From assembly GCF_014204865.1 (NCBI RefSeq), contig NZ_JACHMG010000001.1, positions 1,054,001-1,118,000 of the forward strand: a DNA stretch of 64,000 nt, read 5' to 3'. The stretch's first letter is position 1, and each line of letters opens with the position of its first letter. Source of the stretch: Amycolatopsis jiangsuensis. Its GTDB lineage: Bacteria; Actinomycetota; Actinomycetes; Mycobacteriales; Pseudonocardiaceae. Under the pieces are notes generated by a model, which saw only the letters and a list, made by a program, of their open reading frames with translations, had not been told where the DNA came from and made no database searches. A program made the position numbers and the translations under genes. Shown piece after piece: positions 26,360 to 35,672 of this stretch.

Positions 26360-27328
26360 TCACCGGGTACCCCGTTCCGGGTAGCCGAACTCGATCCCGC
26401 TGACGTCGTCCAGCGCACTGCGGATGGCCGGCGGGAGGGTGAGCTCCTCGGCCGCGAGCGAACCGGTCAGCTGCCCGGTGTCGCGGGCGCCGACGACCGG
26501 GGCGACCACCCCGGGCCGGTCGCGGACCCAGGCCAGCGCCACGACCAGCGGTGACGTGCCGAGGCCTTCCGCCGCGGTGACCACGGCCTGCACGATCCGG
26601 GCCGCCCGTTCGGTGCGGTGGTACTCGACGTATCCGGCGTAGTCGGCCGAGGCACCGCGCGAGTCGGCCGGGGTGCCGGTGCGGTACTTGCCGGTGAGCA
26701 CGCCGCGGCCCAGCGGTGCCCACGGCAGGACGCCGGCACCGTGGTGCGTGGCGGCGGGCACGACTTCGCGTTCGATCCCGCGCTCCAGCAGCGAGTACTC
26801 GAACTGCCCGCTGATCACCGGCGCCTCCGGCGCGGCGAGCGCGGCCGCCGTGGCCAGCTGCCACCCGGAGTAGTTGGACACCCCGACGTAGCGGACCTTT
26901 CCGCTGCTCACCGCGTGACCCAACGCGGAGAGCGTCTCCTCGATGGGCACCCCGGCGTCCCACGCGTGCAGCTGCCACAGATCGAGGTGATCGGTGCCGA
27001 GCCGGCGCAGCGAACCCTCCAGCGCGGACAGCAGCGCGCCGCGCGAGGCGCCGCCGCCGAACGGTCCTTCGGTGCGCCGGGCCACGGTCTTGGTGGCCAG
27101 CACCACGTCGTCACGCGGGACGAGATCGCCGAGCAGCCCGCCGAGCATCCGCTCGGACTCACCCTCGGCGTAGATGTCCGCGGTGTCCACGAGCGTGCCG
27201 CCGGCGTCCACGAAGGCGACGAGCTGGCTGGCCGCCTCGTCCGGATCGGTGTCGCCACCCCAGGTCATGGTGCCGAGAGCCATACGCGAGACCCGCAGTC
27301 CCGACCGGCCGAGCTGTCGCTTCTCCAC
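26360..27328 (-). CDS. Aldo/keto reductase
   Basis: This 322-residue (beta/alpha)8 NADPH-dependent oxidoreductase opens [20 protein letters not shown]. It has the catalytic Asp-Tyr in [20 protein letters not shown], the conserved Lys in VLATKTV, the His-containing [12 protein letters not shown], and the cofactor loop [19 protein letters not shown]. The start is GTG at 27328, which gives the canonical N-terminus; the ribosome site is weak. It is divergent from uppP. The substrate is unknown. Confidence 0.9.
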   Translation of the reverse strand: MEKRQLGRSGLRVSRMALGTMTWGGDTDPDEAASQLVAFVDAGGTLVDTADIYAEGESERMLGGLLGDLVPRDDVVLATKTVARRTEGPFGGGASRGALLSALEGSLRRLGTDHLDLWQLHAWDAGVPIEETLSALGHAVSSGKVRYVGVSNYSGWQLATAAALAAPEAPVISGQFEYSLLERGIEREVVPAATHHGAGVLPWAPLGRGVLTGKYRTGTPADSRGASADYAGYVEYHRTERAARIVQAVVTAAEGLGTSPLVVALAWVRDRPGVVAPVVGARDTGQLTGSLAAEELTLPPAIRSALDDVSGIEFGYPERGTR

Positions 27329-27488
27329 GACCGGCGAGCCTAGTGGGCGACCGGCGCGCGGCCCGCCCAAGGTGACCCGTGTCGGGGCGGACCCCGGCGC
27401 GGCGGCGCGCGATCCACTCGATAGGTTCACCGCTCGTGCGAATCGGACTGGACGGCGCCCGGGCGGGCGCCGGGGCGGGAGCGGCTTG

Positions 27489-28331
27489 ATGGGGTGGTTC
27501 GAGTCCCTGGTGCTGGGGCTGGTGCAGGGGCTCACCGAGTTCCTGCCGATCTCCTCGAGCGCGCACCTGCGGATCGTGGCCGCGCTGGCGGGCTGGGACG
27601 ATCCGGGCGCGGCGTTCACCGCGGTCACCCAGATCGGCACCGAACTCGCGGTGATCCTCTACTTCGGGAAGAAGATCGGCCGGATCCTGCGGGCCTGGTT
27701 CCTCGGCCTGTTCCGCCCAGAGTGGCGAAGTGACCCCGATTCGCGGCTGGGCTGGCTGATCATCGTCGGCTCGCTTCCGATCGGGGTGCTCGGGCTGCTG
27801 CTGCAGGACCAGATCGACGCCACCTTCCGCGATCTGCGGATCACCGCGACCACGCTGATCGTGTTCGGGATCATCCTGCTGATCGCCGACCGGATCGGGA
27901 AGCAGCAGCGCACCCTCGACCAGCTGAACGTGCCGCACGGGCTGGGCTTCGGCTTCGCGCAGGCACTCGCGCTGATCCCCGGGGTGTCCCGCTCCGGCGG
28001 CACGACCAGCGCCGGCCTGCTGATGGGCTACACCCGCTCGGAGGCCGCGGAGTACTCGTTCCTGCTGGCGCTGCCCGCAGTGTTCAGCTCCGGGCTGTAC
28101 AAGCTCACCGACATCGGGAAGAACGGCGAAAGCGCGCAGTGGGGGCCGACTATCCTCGCCACGCTCGTCGCGTTCGGCGTCGGCTACCTGGTGATCGCCT
28201 GGCTGATGGCCTACATCAAGCGGCGCAGCTTCGTGCCGTTCGTGATCTACCGGGTGGTGCTCGGGGTGTTGCTGTTCGGCCTGATCTTCGGTGGGGTGCT
28301 CGACCCGAACGCGGGACCGGTCGGGAGCTGA
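27489..28331 (+). CDS. uppP: Undecaprenyl-diphosphatase
   Basis: This 280-residue membrane enzyme recycles the lipid carrier of cell-wall synthesis by removing a phosphate from undecaprenyl pyrophosphate. Both signature motifs are present: [16 protein letters not shown] with the catalytic Glu near residue 17, and [17 protein letters not shown]. About eight hydrophobic helices are visible. The ATG at 27489 gives [20 protein letters not shown], the normal BacA/UppP N-terminus. It probably forms a short operon with the histidine phosphatase that follows after 29 bases. Confidence 0.96.
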   Translation: MGWFESLVLGLVQGLTEFLPISSSAHLRIVAALAGWDDPGAAFTAVTQIGTELAVILYFGKKIGRILRAWFLGLFRPEWRSDPDSRLGWLIIVGSLPIGVLGLLLQDQIDATFRDLRITATTLIVFGIILLIADRIGKQQRTLDQLNVPHGLGFGFAQALALIPGVSRSGGTTSAGLLMGYTRSEAAEYSFLLALPAVFSSGLYKLTDIGKNGESAQWGPTILATLVAFGVGYLVIAWLMAYIKRRSFVPFVIYRVVLGVLLFGLIFGGVLDPNAGPVGS

Positions 28332-28360
28332 GCACCGCGATCACCGGATAGGGTGGCGGC

Positions 28361-29065
28361 GTGAGTACGGTCATCTTGCTCCGGCACGGGAAGTCCACCG
28401 CGAACGGGTCCGGGGTGCTCGCCGGGCGCACGCCGAAGGTGGGCCTCGACGACACCGGCCGGGGCCAGGCCGCCGCGCTGCCCGGCAGGCTGGCCGGCGT
28501 GCCGGTCGCCGAACTCGTGGTGTCGCCGATGCTGCGCTGCAAGCAGACGGTCGGGCCGCTGGCGGGGGAGCTGGGCCTCGACCGGACCGTGGAGCCGCGG
28601 CTGTCCGAAGTGGACTACGGCGAGTGGACCGGGCGCGAGCTGAAGACGCTGGTCAAGGAACCGCTGTGGCGGGTGGTGCAGGCGCATCCCTCGGCCGCGG
28701 TGTTCCCGGGCGGGGAGGGCCTGGCCGCGATGCAGGCGCGTGCGGTCGCTGCGATCCGGGCGCACGACGCGCGGATCACCGCCGAGCACGGCGACCACGC
28801 GGTGTGGGTGGCGTGCAGCCACGGCGACGTGATCAAGGCGATCCTCGCCGACGCGCTGGGCCAGCATCTCGACTCCTTCCAGCGGATCGTGGTCGACCCG
28901 GCGTCGGTCTCGGTGGTGCGCTACACCGAGACGCGGCCGTTCGTGCTGCGCGTGAACGACCACGGCGGCGATCTGTCCGGGGTGGTGCCTCCGCCGCCGA
29001 AGAAGGGCCGGCGCGCCAAGAAGGCCGGCGGTGATGCCGTGGTGGGGGGCAGCACCGGCCGGTGA
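28361..29065 (+). CDS. Histidine phosphatase family protein (MSMEG_4193-type putative phosphomutase)
   Basis: This 234-residue protein has the RHG motif STVILLRHGKSTANGSGVLAGR (shown as the N-terminal region; the phospho-accepting His follows Arg), the second-arm WVACSHGDVIKAILADALG block with its catalytic His, and the YGEWTGRELKTL middle motif. The family is widespread in Actinobacteria. The name phosphomutase is historical, and phosphatase activity is more likely. The GTG at 28361 follows GGTGGCG. It follows uppP closely. A lysine-rich tail (KKGRRAKKAGG) ends the protein. Confidence 0.9.
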   Translation: MSTVILLRHGKSTANGSGVLAGRTPKVGLDDTGRGQAAALPGRLAGVPVAELVVSPMLRCKQTVGPLAGELGLDRTVEPRLSEVDYGEWTGRELKTLVKEPLWRVVQAHPSAAVFPGGEGLAAMQARAVAAIRAHDARITAEHGDHAVWVACSHGDVIKAILADALGQHLDSFQRIVVDPASVSVVRYTETRPFVLRVNDHGGDLSGVVPPPPKKGRRAKKAGGDAVVGGSTGR

Positions 29066-29167
29066 CGGTGCTCCGGGCGACCCCGGAGACTCGCGATGGT
29101 CCCTTCGGCGGGTGCGCCGCCCCGTAGGGTGGGCGGGACCGACGTGGAGAACCAGGAGCGCTACCCG

Positions 29168-31219
29168 ATGATTTCGCCGGACAACCCGTTCGCCGCCCCC
29201 AGCGAGCTGCCCTATGAGCTGCCGCCCTTCGACCGTATTTCCGACGAGCACTACCGGCCCGCCTTCGAGGCCGGGCTCGCCGAGCACACCGCGGAGATCG
29301 AGCGGATCGCCACCGACGCGGCCGAGCCGACGTTCGAGAACACGATCGCCGCGATGGAACGCGCGGGCGCGTTGCTGACGCGGGTGTCGGGCACGTTCTT
29401 CAACCTCATCGGCTCGAACGCCTCGGAGGCCAACCAGGAAGTCCAGGCCGAGCTGGCGCCGCGGCTGGCTGCGCACTCCGACGCGATCCACCTCGACCCG
29501 CGGCTCTTCGCGCGGATCGACACGCTGCACGAGCGGCGCGCGGATCTCGGCCTGTCGCCGGAACAGCTGCGGCTGCTGGAGCGGGTGCACACCGACTTCC
29601 GCCGGTCCGGCGCCGGGCTGGCCGAGGCCGAGCAGGAGAAGCTGCGGAAGCTGAACGGGAAACTGTCCACCCTGCAGACCCGGTTCTCCCAGAACCTGTT
29701 GCGGGACACCAACGATCTCGCCGTCGTGCTCGACGACGAGGCCGAGCTGGCCGGTCTGGGCGAAGGTGCGGTCGCGGCCGCCGCCGCGGCGGCGGGGGAG
29801 CGCGGTCTGCACGGGAAGTACGTGCTCACGCTGACCCTGCCGACCGCGCAGGCCGCGCTGGAGTCCTTGGAGAACCGCGCGGTGCGCGAGCGGGTCTTCA
29901 CCGCTTCGGTGTCGCGCGGCAACCGGGACAACGAGTCCGACAACAAGGCGGTCGTCCTCGAGATCGCGCGGCTGCGCGCGGAGCGGGCCGCGCTGCTCGG
30001 CTACCCGAACCACGCGTCGTACGTGATCGAGGACCAGACCGCGAAGACGCTCGAAGCGGCGAGCGGCCTGCTCGAACGGCTGGCCCCGGTCGCGGTGGCG
30101 AACGCCCGGACGGAAGCCGTGGAACTGCAGCGGTACCTGGAAGCGGACGTGCCCGGTGCGACGCTGCAGCCGTGGGACTGGGCGTTCTACGCCGAGCGGG
30201 TCCGCCGGGAACGCTACGACGTGGACACTGCCGCGCTGCGGCCGTACTTCGAGCTGGACCGCGTGCTGCACGACGGGGTCTTCCACGCGGCGAACCGGCT
30301 GTACGGCCTGAGCGTCACCGAACGGCACGATTTGCCGAAGTACCACCCCGACGTGCGGATCTTCGAGGTGCGCGACGCCGACGGCAGCGAGCTCGGTCTC
30401 TTCCTGATGGACTACTACGCCCGCGACTCCAAGCGTGGCGGCGCGTGGATGAACAACTTCGTGGACCAGTCGCGGCTGCTCGGCAAGCGCACCGTGGTGG
30501 TCAACGTGCTGAACGTGTCGAAGCCGCCGGCGGGGGAGCCCACCCTGCTGTCGCTGGACGAGGTGCGCACGTCGTTCCACGAGTTCGGGCACGCACTGCA
30601 CTCGCTGCTGTCCGGGGTGGAGTTCCCCGCCTTCTCCGGCACGAGCGTGCCGCGGGACTTCGTGGAGTATCCCTCGCAGGTCAACGAGATGTGGCAGATG
30701 TGGCCGGAGGTGCTGGCGAACTACGCCAAGCACCACGTGACCGGCGAGCCGCTGCCGGCCGAGCAGGTGGCGAAGCTCCAAGCCGCCGAGCAGTACGGCG
30801 AAGGTTTCCGGACGACCGAGTACCTGGCCGCGTCGCTGCTCGACCTCGCCTGGCACCGCCTCGGCCCGGACGACCGCGTGGAGGACGTCCAGCGCTTCGA
30901 GGCCGAGGCGCTGGACAAGGCCGGCGTGGCCGTGGCGAGCATCCCCCCGAGGTACCGCACGACCTACTTCAACCACGTCTTCGCCGGCGGCTACAGCGCG
31001 GGGTACTACTCCTACATCTGGAGCGAGGTCCTCGACGCCGACACGGTGCAGTGGTTCACCGAGAACGGCGGGTTGAAGCGCGAGAACGGCGACCACTTCC
31101 GGCGCACCCTGCTGGGCCTCGGCGGCAGCGTCGACCCGATGGAAGCCTTCGCGACCTTCCGCGGCCGGGCCCCGGAAATCCAGCCCCTGCTCGAACGCCG
31201 GGGACTCGGTAACGCCTGA
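29168..31219 (+). CDS. M3 family oligopeptidase (peptidyl-dipeptidase Dcp-like)
   Basis: This 683-residue zinc metallopeptidase cleaves short intracellular peptides. The metal site SFHEFGHALHSLLSG (HExxH) lies at about residue 475, and the downstream Glu of the M3 family is in RDFVEYPSQVNEMW. The length is standard for Dcp/oligopeptidase A. The ATG at 29168 is supported by AGGAG upstream and gives MISPDNPFAAPSELPYELPP, a typical start. No signal peptide is present, so it is cytoplasmic and probably finishes the breakdown of imported peptides. Confidence 0.94.
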   Translation: MISPDNPFAAPSELPYELPPFDRISDEHYRPAFEAGLAEHTAEIERIATDAAEPTFENTIAAMERAGALLTRVSGTFFNLIGSNASEANQEVQAELAPRLAAHSDAIHLDPRLFARIDTLHERRADLGLSPEQLRLLERVHTDFRRSGAGLAEAEQEKLRKLNGKLSTLQTRFSQNLLRDTNDLAVVLDDEAELAGLGEGAVAAAAAAAGERGLHGKYVLTLTLPTAQAALESLENRAVRERVFTASVSRGNRDNESDNKAVVLEIARLRAERAALLGYPNHASYVIEDQTAKTLEAASGLLERLAPVAVANARTEAVELQRYLEADVPGATLQPWDWAFYAERVRRERYDVDTAALRPYFELDRVLHDGVFHAANRLYGLSVTERHDLPKYHPDVRIFEVRDADGSELGLFLMDYYARDSKRGGAWMNNFVDQSRLLGKRTVVVNVLNVSKPPAGEPTLLSLDEVRTSFHEFGHALHSLLSGVEFPAFSGTSVPRDFVEYPSQVNEMWQMWPEVLANYAKHHVTGEPLPAEQVAKLQAAEQYGEGFRTTEYLAASLLDLAWHRLGPDDRVEDVQRFEAEALDKAGVAVASIPPRYRTTYFNHVFAGGYSAGYYSYIWSEVLDADTVQWFTENGGLKRENGDHFRRTLLGLGGSVDPMEAFATFRGRAPEIQPLLERRGLGNA

Positions 31220-31226
31220 TCCAAGT

Positions 31227-31272
31227 GTATAACGCCCTATACGGCGCGGGTTTGGTGTTTTCCATACCGTAT
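31227..31272. promoter_or_regulatory. Pair of GTAT/ATAC inverted repeats upstream of an MFS gene
   Basis: GTATA-N6-TATAC (31227-31242) is followed 21 bases later by ATAC-C-GTAT (31264-31272). They lie in an unusually AT-rich patch between the M3 peptidase stop and the MFS transporter start. The region may hold that promoter and operators; no regulator gene is adjacent. Confidence 0.4.
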
Positions 31273-31465
31273 AAGCCGTTTACGAAGTCCGAGCCAGCAA
31301 CACCGAACAGCAACTGAAGCGGCCGGCCGCCTCCGGTGGGGTGGCGGTCGGCCACTTCGTGCGATTCACCGAACCGGGACGGTTCTGTCGGCGGATCGGA
31401 CGAAGCCGCACCCGGGGTCCGTGGCCCCACAATGCTTCATCGTCAAGCCACGGGAGGCACCTCGG

Positions 31466-32716
31466 GTGGGTACTTCGAGCACTTCCGCGACCGTCCGGCG
31501 GACGGAGCGCACGACTCTCACCTTGCTGGTGGGCGTTTTCATCATCGACTACATCGACCGCGTGATGATCGCGGTCGCGCTGCCGCTGATCGGTGCCGAG
31601 TTCGGGCTGTCGCGCACCACGCAGGGACTGGTGGTGTCCGCTTTCGCGATCGCGTACCTGATCGGTCAGCTGCCGGGTGGCCTGCTGGCCGACCGGGTGG
31701 GTGCACGGCCATTGCTGGTCATCTCACTGGTGGCGTGGTCGGTGTTCACCGCCGCCACCGGGTTCGCCCCGGGGCTGGCCGTGCTGCTGGTGCTGCGGGC
31801 ATTGTTCGGGGTGGCGCAGGCGCTGTTCCCCGGGGCTTCGTTCAAGGCGCTGGCCGAACGCACCACGCAGGCCGGCCGCAGCCGGGGCGCCGGCCTGATC
31901 CTGGCATCGAACTCCGTCGGCGCCGGGCTCGGCCCGCTGATCGTCGCGCCGCTGGTGGTGGCCGCGGGATGGCGGCACACGTTCTGGATCGTTGCGGCCG
32001 CCGGCCTGATCGTCGGCATCGCGCTGTGGAAACTGCTTCCCCCGCCGCTGCCGCGTGCGCTGACCGAGCCGGAGGGGCTGCCCGAGCCGGCGAAAGTGCC
32101 GGTGTCGCGGGTCTTCCGGAACGGGCTGGTGATCCGGTGCGCGCTGATGTTCGCCTTCTTCAACATGCTGGCCTACGGGATGATCACCTGGGTGCCCTCC
32201 TACCTGGTCGAGGCGAAGGGCCTGTCGCTGGTCGCCGCCGGCGTGTCGGCGGCGATCCCGCAGCTGGTCAACGCGGTGGGCGTGATGATCGGAGGCTGGC
32301 TGATGAGCCGCTGGTTCGACCGGGACGCGCGGCGGCTCGTCGTGCCCGCTCTGGTGGTCGCCGCGGTGTTGCTGGTGCCGATGCTGCTGGCCGAGTCGGC
32401 GACGATGTTCACCGTGCTGCAGACCCTGGCGATGTTCTTCAGCGCGCTGGCCTCGATCGGCATCGTGGGCCTGCCGCTGCGCGTGCTCCCGCGGGACCTG
32501 GTCGGTTCGGGCATGGGGCTGGTGAACACCGGTGGGCAGCTGGCCGGGGTGCTCGCGCCGCTGGTGATGGGCTGGCTCGCGGACCGGTTCGGGTTCGCGG
32601 CGGCGTTCGGATTCCTCGCGGTGAGTACGCTGGCTGCCGCCGCGATCTCCCTGACCACGCGTTCGCAGCGGGTGCGGCTCGGTGATCCGGTGCCGGTGAA
32701 GGACAGCGTGGCCTGA
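31466..32716 (+). CDS. MFS transporter (ACS-like)
   Basis: This 416-residue permease has about 12 TM helices. It has an early GVFIIDYIDRVMIAVALPLI (Asp-Tyr-Asp-Arg in TM1, as in anion:cation symporters), LPGGLLADRVGARPLL in loop 2-3, and FNMLAYGMITWVPSYLVEA opening the second half. Related proteins carry organic or sugar acids. The GTG at 31466 has GGGAGG 8 bases upstream; the frame upstream of it is not protein-like. It is convergent with the amino-acid permease, which begins 7 bases beyond its stop. Confidence 0.88.
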   Translation: MGTSSTSATVRRTERTTLTLLVGVFIIDYIDRVMIAVALPLIGAEFGLSRTTQGLVVSAFAIAYLIGQLPGGLLADRVGARPLLVISLVAWSVFTAATGFAPGLAVLLVLRALFGVAQALFPGASFKALAERTTQAGRSRGAGLILASNSVGAGLGPLIVAPLVVAAGWRHTFWIVAAAGLIVGIALWKLLPPPLPRALTEPEGLPEPAKVPVSRVFRNGLVIRCALMFAFFNMLAYGMITWVPSYLVEAKGLSLVAAGVSAAIPQLVNAVGVMIGGWLMSRWFDRDARRLVVPALVVAAVLLVPMLLAESATMFTVLQTLAMFFSALASIGIVGLPLRVLPRDLVGSGMGLVNTGGQLAGVLAPLVMGWLADRFGFAAAFGFLAVSTLAAAAISLTTRSQRVRLGDPVPVKDSVA

Positions 32717-32723
32717 CCGGCTG

Positions 32724-34241
32724 TCATTCCGGGGTCGGCTGAGTGTCGTGCGCGGTGGGGCGCGCGGTGGGCGGGCCCGCTTCGCCGTTCTTGAGGCGCC
32801 GGCGCAGTACCAGGACCCACCACAGGAAGCCGACTCCGAGGACGACCGCCGCGGTGATCGCGTTCTGGCGGTTGTCCTCGGGCACGGTGAGTGCGGTGAC
32901 GACCGCGGCGCACCAGAGCAGGCCGAGCACGACGATCGGGTTGAGCCAGCGGCCGAGGTCGAACACGCCGGGGCGGGCGGCGGGGATGCGGCCGCGGCGG
33001 GACGCGATCGCGGTGGCGATCAGGGTCAGTCCGTAGACCAGGTAGTAGGTCAGCCCGACCATGGCGTAGATCTGGCCCACGAGGCCGTCGTTGAGCAGGT
33101 TCAGCCCGATCGCGACCGCGGCGACGAAAATGATCGCGCGGGCCGGGGCTCGGCTGCGGCTGGTGACCTTCTGCAGGCCGCGGGAGGCGGGGAGCATGTT
33201 GTCGCGGGAGAGGGCGAAGGTCATCCGCGTGGCCACTGCCATGTTGGCGATCAGGCAGGCGAAGATCGAGGCGAAGGCCACCACGATCATCAGTGCACGG
33301 GCGAATGGTCCCAAGTGGACGGCCAGCAGCCGGAGCACGGGGTTTTCGGGGCTGGCGAAGAAGCCGGCGGGGTCCTCGGGCAGGGCCATGCCGAGGAGGG
33401 CGAAGATCACGAAGCCGATCAGGCCGGACACGATCACCGCGCGGAACATCGCGCGGGGTGCGGCGCGGCGCGGGTCGAGGGTTTCCTCGGCGAGGTCGGC
33501 CGCGCCTTCCCAGCCGAGCAGCACGTAGACGGGCAGCAAGGCGGCCAGGGAGACTCCGGTGAGGGTCACCGCGCTGCCGCTCAGTGGTTTCGTGTCGGTC
33601 AGGATTGCCGGCCCTTCGGTGTGTCCGAAGAAGGTCAGCAGGCCGGCGATCAGCACGATGCCGAGGACCACGGTGCCGATCAGCTCGATGGACGCGCCGA
33701 TGTTGTTGATCCGCGTCGCGACCTTGACGCCGATGATGTTCAGCACGGCCGCGACCACGGTGCAGCCGATGGACAGCAGCTGGATCTGGCGTGGGGTCGG
33801 GTCCGTCCAGATCTCGGGGGCGAAGACGGTGCCCACGGCGGCCGCGGTGCCTGCGGTGCCGGCGAGGAACGAGATCAGCGCGATCCAGCCGGTGAACCAG
33901 CCGAAGTTCGGTCCGACGAGCCGGCTCGACCATTGGTAGGCGTATCCGGTGATGGGCATTCGCCCGGCGAGGTGCGCGTAGACCGCGACCAGGGTCAGCA
34001 CGAGCAGGAGCACCGGCAGCCACAGGAACACCGCGGATCCGCCGAGGAACTGGTAGGGGTCGGTGAACAGGGTGATGATGCCGGTGTTGATCGAGACCAT
34101 GGAGAAGGCGAGCGCGAACGCGGTGAACGAGCTCATGGTGCGGCGCAGCTGCGGACGGTAGCCGAGGGTGGTGAGGTCGTCGTCGTCGGAGACCGGCGTG
34201 GCGTCGGCGCGGGTTTCCGACGGGCGTTCGGGCGCCGTCAT
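32724..34241 (-). CDS. Amino-acid permease, APC superfamily (ACT/GabP-like)
   Basis: This 505-residue membrane protein has about 12 helices and no signal peptide. FALAFSMVSINTGIITLF, GRMPITGYAYQWSSRLVGPN and VLLGWEGAADLAEETLDPRR are typical of amino acid/choline-type APC transporters, which often import GABA or other omega-amino acids. The ATG overlaps the aminotransferase stop (ATGA), so uptake and transamination are coupled. The divergent LysR regulator probably controls both. The substrate is not determinable from sequence. Confidence 0.9.
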   Translation of the reverse strand: MTAPERPSETRADATPVSDDDDLTTLGYRPQLRRTMSSFTAFALAFSMVSINTGIITLFTDPYQFLGGSAVFLWLPVLLLVLTLVAVYAHLAGRMPITGYAYQWSSRLVGPNFGWFTGWIALISFLAGTAGTAAAVGTVFAPEIWTDPTPRQIQLLSIGCTVVAAVLNIIGVKVATRINNIGASIELIGTVVLGIVLIAGLLTFFGHTEGPAILTDTKPLSGSAVTLTGVSLAALLPVYVLLGWEGAADLAEETLDPRRAAPRAMFRAVIVSGLIGFVIFALLGMALPEDPAGFFASPENPVLRLLAVHLGPFARALMIVVAFASIFACLIANMAVATRMTFALSRDNMLPASRGLQKVTSRSRAPARAIIFVAAVAIGLNLLNDGLVGQIYAMVGLTYYLVYGLTLIATAIASRRGRIPAARPGVFDLGRWLNPIVVLGLLWCAAVVTALTVPEDNRQNAITAAVVLGVGFLWWVLVLRRRLKNGEAGPPTARPTAHDTQPTPE

Positions 34242-35569
34242 CGGGGGCCGATCCCGTGGTCGGTTTCGACGTCGGTGAGGACCTCGTCGAGGACGTCGAG
34301 GGCGTGGGAGAGCTGGTCGCGGGTGATGTCGAGCGGGGGCTTGATCTTGATCAGGCTGCCGAGGCTCGCGTAGCGGCTTTCGCCGAAGATCACGCCTTTG
34401 CGCTGTGCCCGGACGAACACTTCGTGTGCCTCGGTGGTGGCCGGTTCCTTGGTGACGTGGTCGCGTACGAGTTCGAGGGAGACCATCAGGCCGGGGGAGC
34501 GTACCTCGCCGATCAGGGGGTGGCGGGTCTGCATCTCCCGCAGCCGTTCGGTCGCGTAGTGGCCGTGTTCGGCGGCGCGGGCGGGCAGGTCGTCCTCGAT
34601 GATAGCGCTGACGGCGGCGAGCCCGGCGGCGATCGAGATGGGGAACTGGCCGAACGTGAGCTGGTCGTCGCCGGCCTGGAACTTCGCGTACTCCTGTTTG
34701 GTGAGCACGCCGGCGAGCGGGAAGCCGCCGCCCACACCCTTGCCGAACACGAGGATGTCGGGGTCGAGGTCGTAGTACTCGCTGGCCCACATCTTTCCGG
34801 TGCGGCCGAGTCCGGTCTGGACTTCGTCGATGATCAGGAGCATGCCGAACTCGTCGCAGAGTTCGCGGATTCCTTGGTGCCAGCGGGGGGAGAACTCGTT
34901 GTGCCCGCCGTTGCCCTGGAGGGGTTCGTAGATGAGGGCGGCGACGGATCCTTCGGTGCCCTTTTCGAGGATGTCGCGCACGACCGCGAGGGTGCGTTCG
35001 GTGTCCTCTTCGCCGGTGCTGCCGAGGCGGGGGCGGTAGAGGTCCGGGCGGGGCAGGCGCAGGAAGTGTGGTTGCAGGCGGCCGAACGCGTTCTGCGGGT
35101 GCGGCCAGCTGGCGGCCATCGTGGTGATGGAACGGCCGTGGTAGCCGTCGTGCAGGACGGCGACGTGTTCGGCGTCGGGGCGGTTGCGGAGGGCGAGTTT
35201 GAGCGCCATTTCCACCGCCATCGAGCCGTGCAGGGTGAAGCCGACGCGGTTGAGCTGCCCGGGTGCGATCGACACCATGAGCGCGGCGAGTTCGAGCAGT
35301 GCGGGGGTGTGGAAGGTGGGGCGGGCGTGGGTGAGCTCGCGGGTCTGGGCGATCGCGGCTTCGATCACGCGGGGGTCGCCGGCGCCGAGGTTGTTCGACC
35401 AGGCCTGTGCGGTGCAGTCGAGGTATTCGTTGCCCTGGTCGTCCCAGACCAGGGAGCCTTGGGCGCGGACCAGGGTCAGCTTCTCCGGGTCGCCGCCCGG
35501 GGGCTCGTGCAGGAGCGCCTCCTTGCCGAGAAGCTGCAGGTCGGCTGCGTCCGTCAGGGTGCTCGTCAC
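34238..35569 (-). CDS. Class III pyridoxal-phosphate aminotransferase
   Basis: This 443-residue fold-type I enzyme has GSMAVEMALKLALRNR (phosphate-binding region), HDGYHGRSITTMAAS, the cofactor Asp in LLIIDEVQTGLGRTG, and the cofactor-binding Lys in DILVFGKGVGGGFPL. This subgroup transfers the terminal amino group of omega-amino acids (GABA, beta-alanine, ornithine and relatives) to a keto acid. The GTG start follows AAGGAG. It is the first gene of a two-gene operon with an APC permease and is divergent from a LysR regulator, which suggests inducible use of one amino acid. Confidence 0.92.
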   Translation of the reverse strand: MTSTLTDAADLQLLGKEALLHEPPGGDPEKLTLVRAQGSLVWDDQGNEYLDCTAQAWSNNLGAGDPRVIEAAIAQTRELTHARPTFHTPALLELAALMVSIAPGQLNRVGFTLHGSMAVEMALKLALRNRPDAEHVAVLHDGYHGRSITTMAASWPHPQNAFGRLQPHFLRLPRPDLYRPRLGSTGEEDTERTLAVVRDILEKGTEGSVAALIYEPLQGNGGHNEFSPRWHQGIRELCDEFGMLLIIDEVQTGLGRTGKMWASEYYDLDPDILVFGKGVGGGFPLAGVLTKQEYAKFQAGDDQLTFGQFPISIAAGLAAVSAIIEDDLPARAAEHGHYATERLREMQTRHPLIGEVRSPGLMVSLELVRDHVTKEPATTEAHEVFVRAQRKGVIFGESRYASLGSLIKIKPPLDITRDQLSHALDVLDEVLTDVETDHGIGPR

Positions 35570-35651
35570 GGTTTCTCCTTGGCAGTGGGGGAAAGCGTGT
35601 CTCAGCGTAGGAAGGAGGAGTGGTCCGGCGGAAAGACCGAATCACGTAGAC

Positions 35652-35672
35652 TTCATAGATGCCCGCTATGAA
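35652..35672. promoter_or_regulatory. Candidate LysR box overlapping the LysR start codon
   Basis: TTCATAG-N7-CTATGAA is a perfect inverted repeat of 7-bp arms (35652-35658 and 35666-35672) and contains the T-N11-A arrangement of LysR sites. It lies over the possible ATG codons at 35659 and 35668 of the LysR gene and about 85 bases upstream of the divergent aminotransferase start. Confidence 0.7.
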
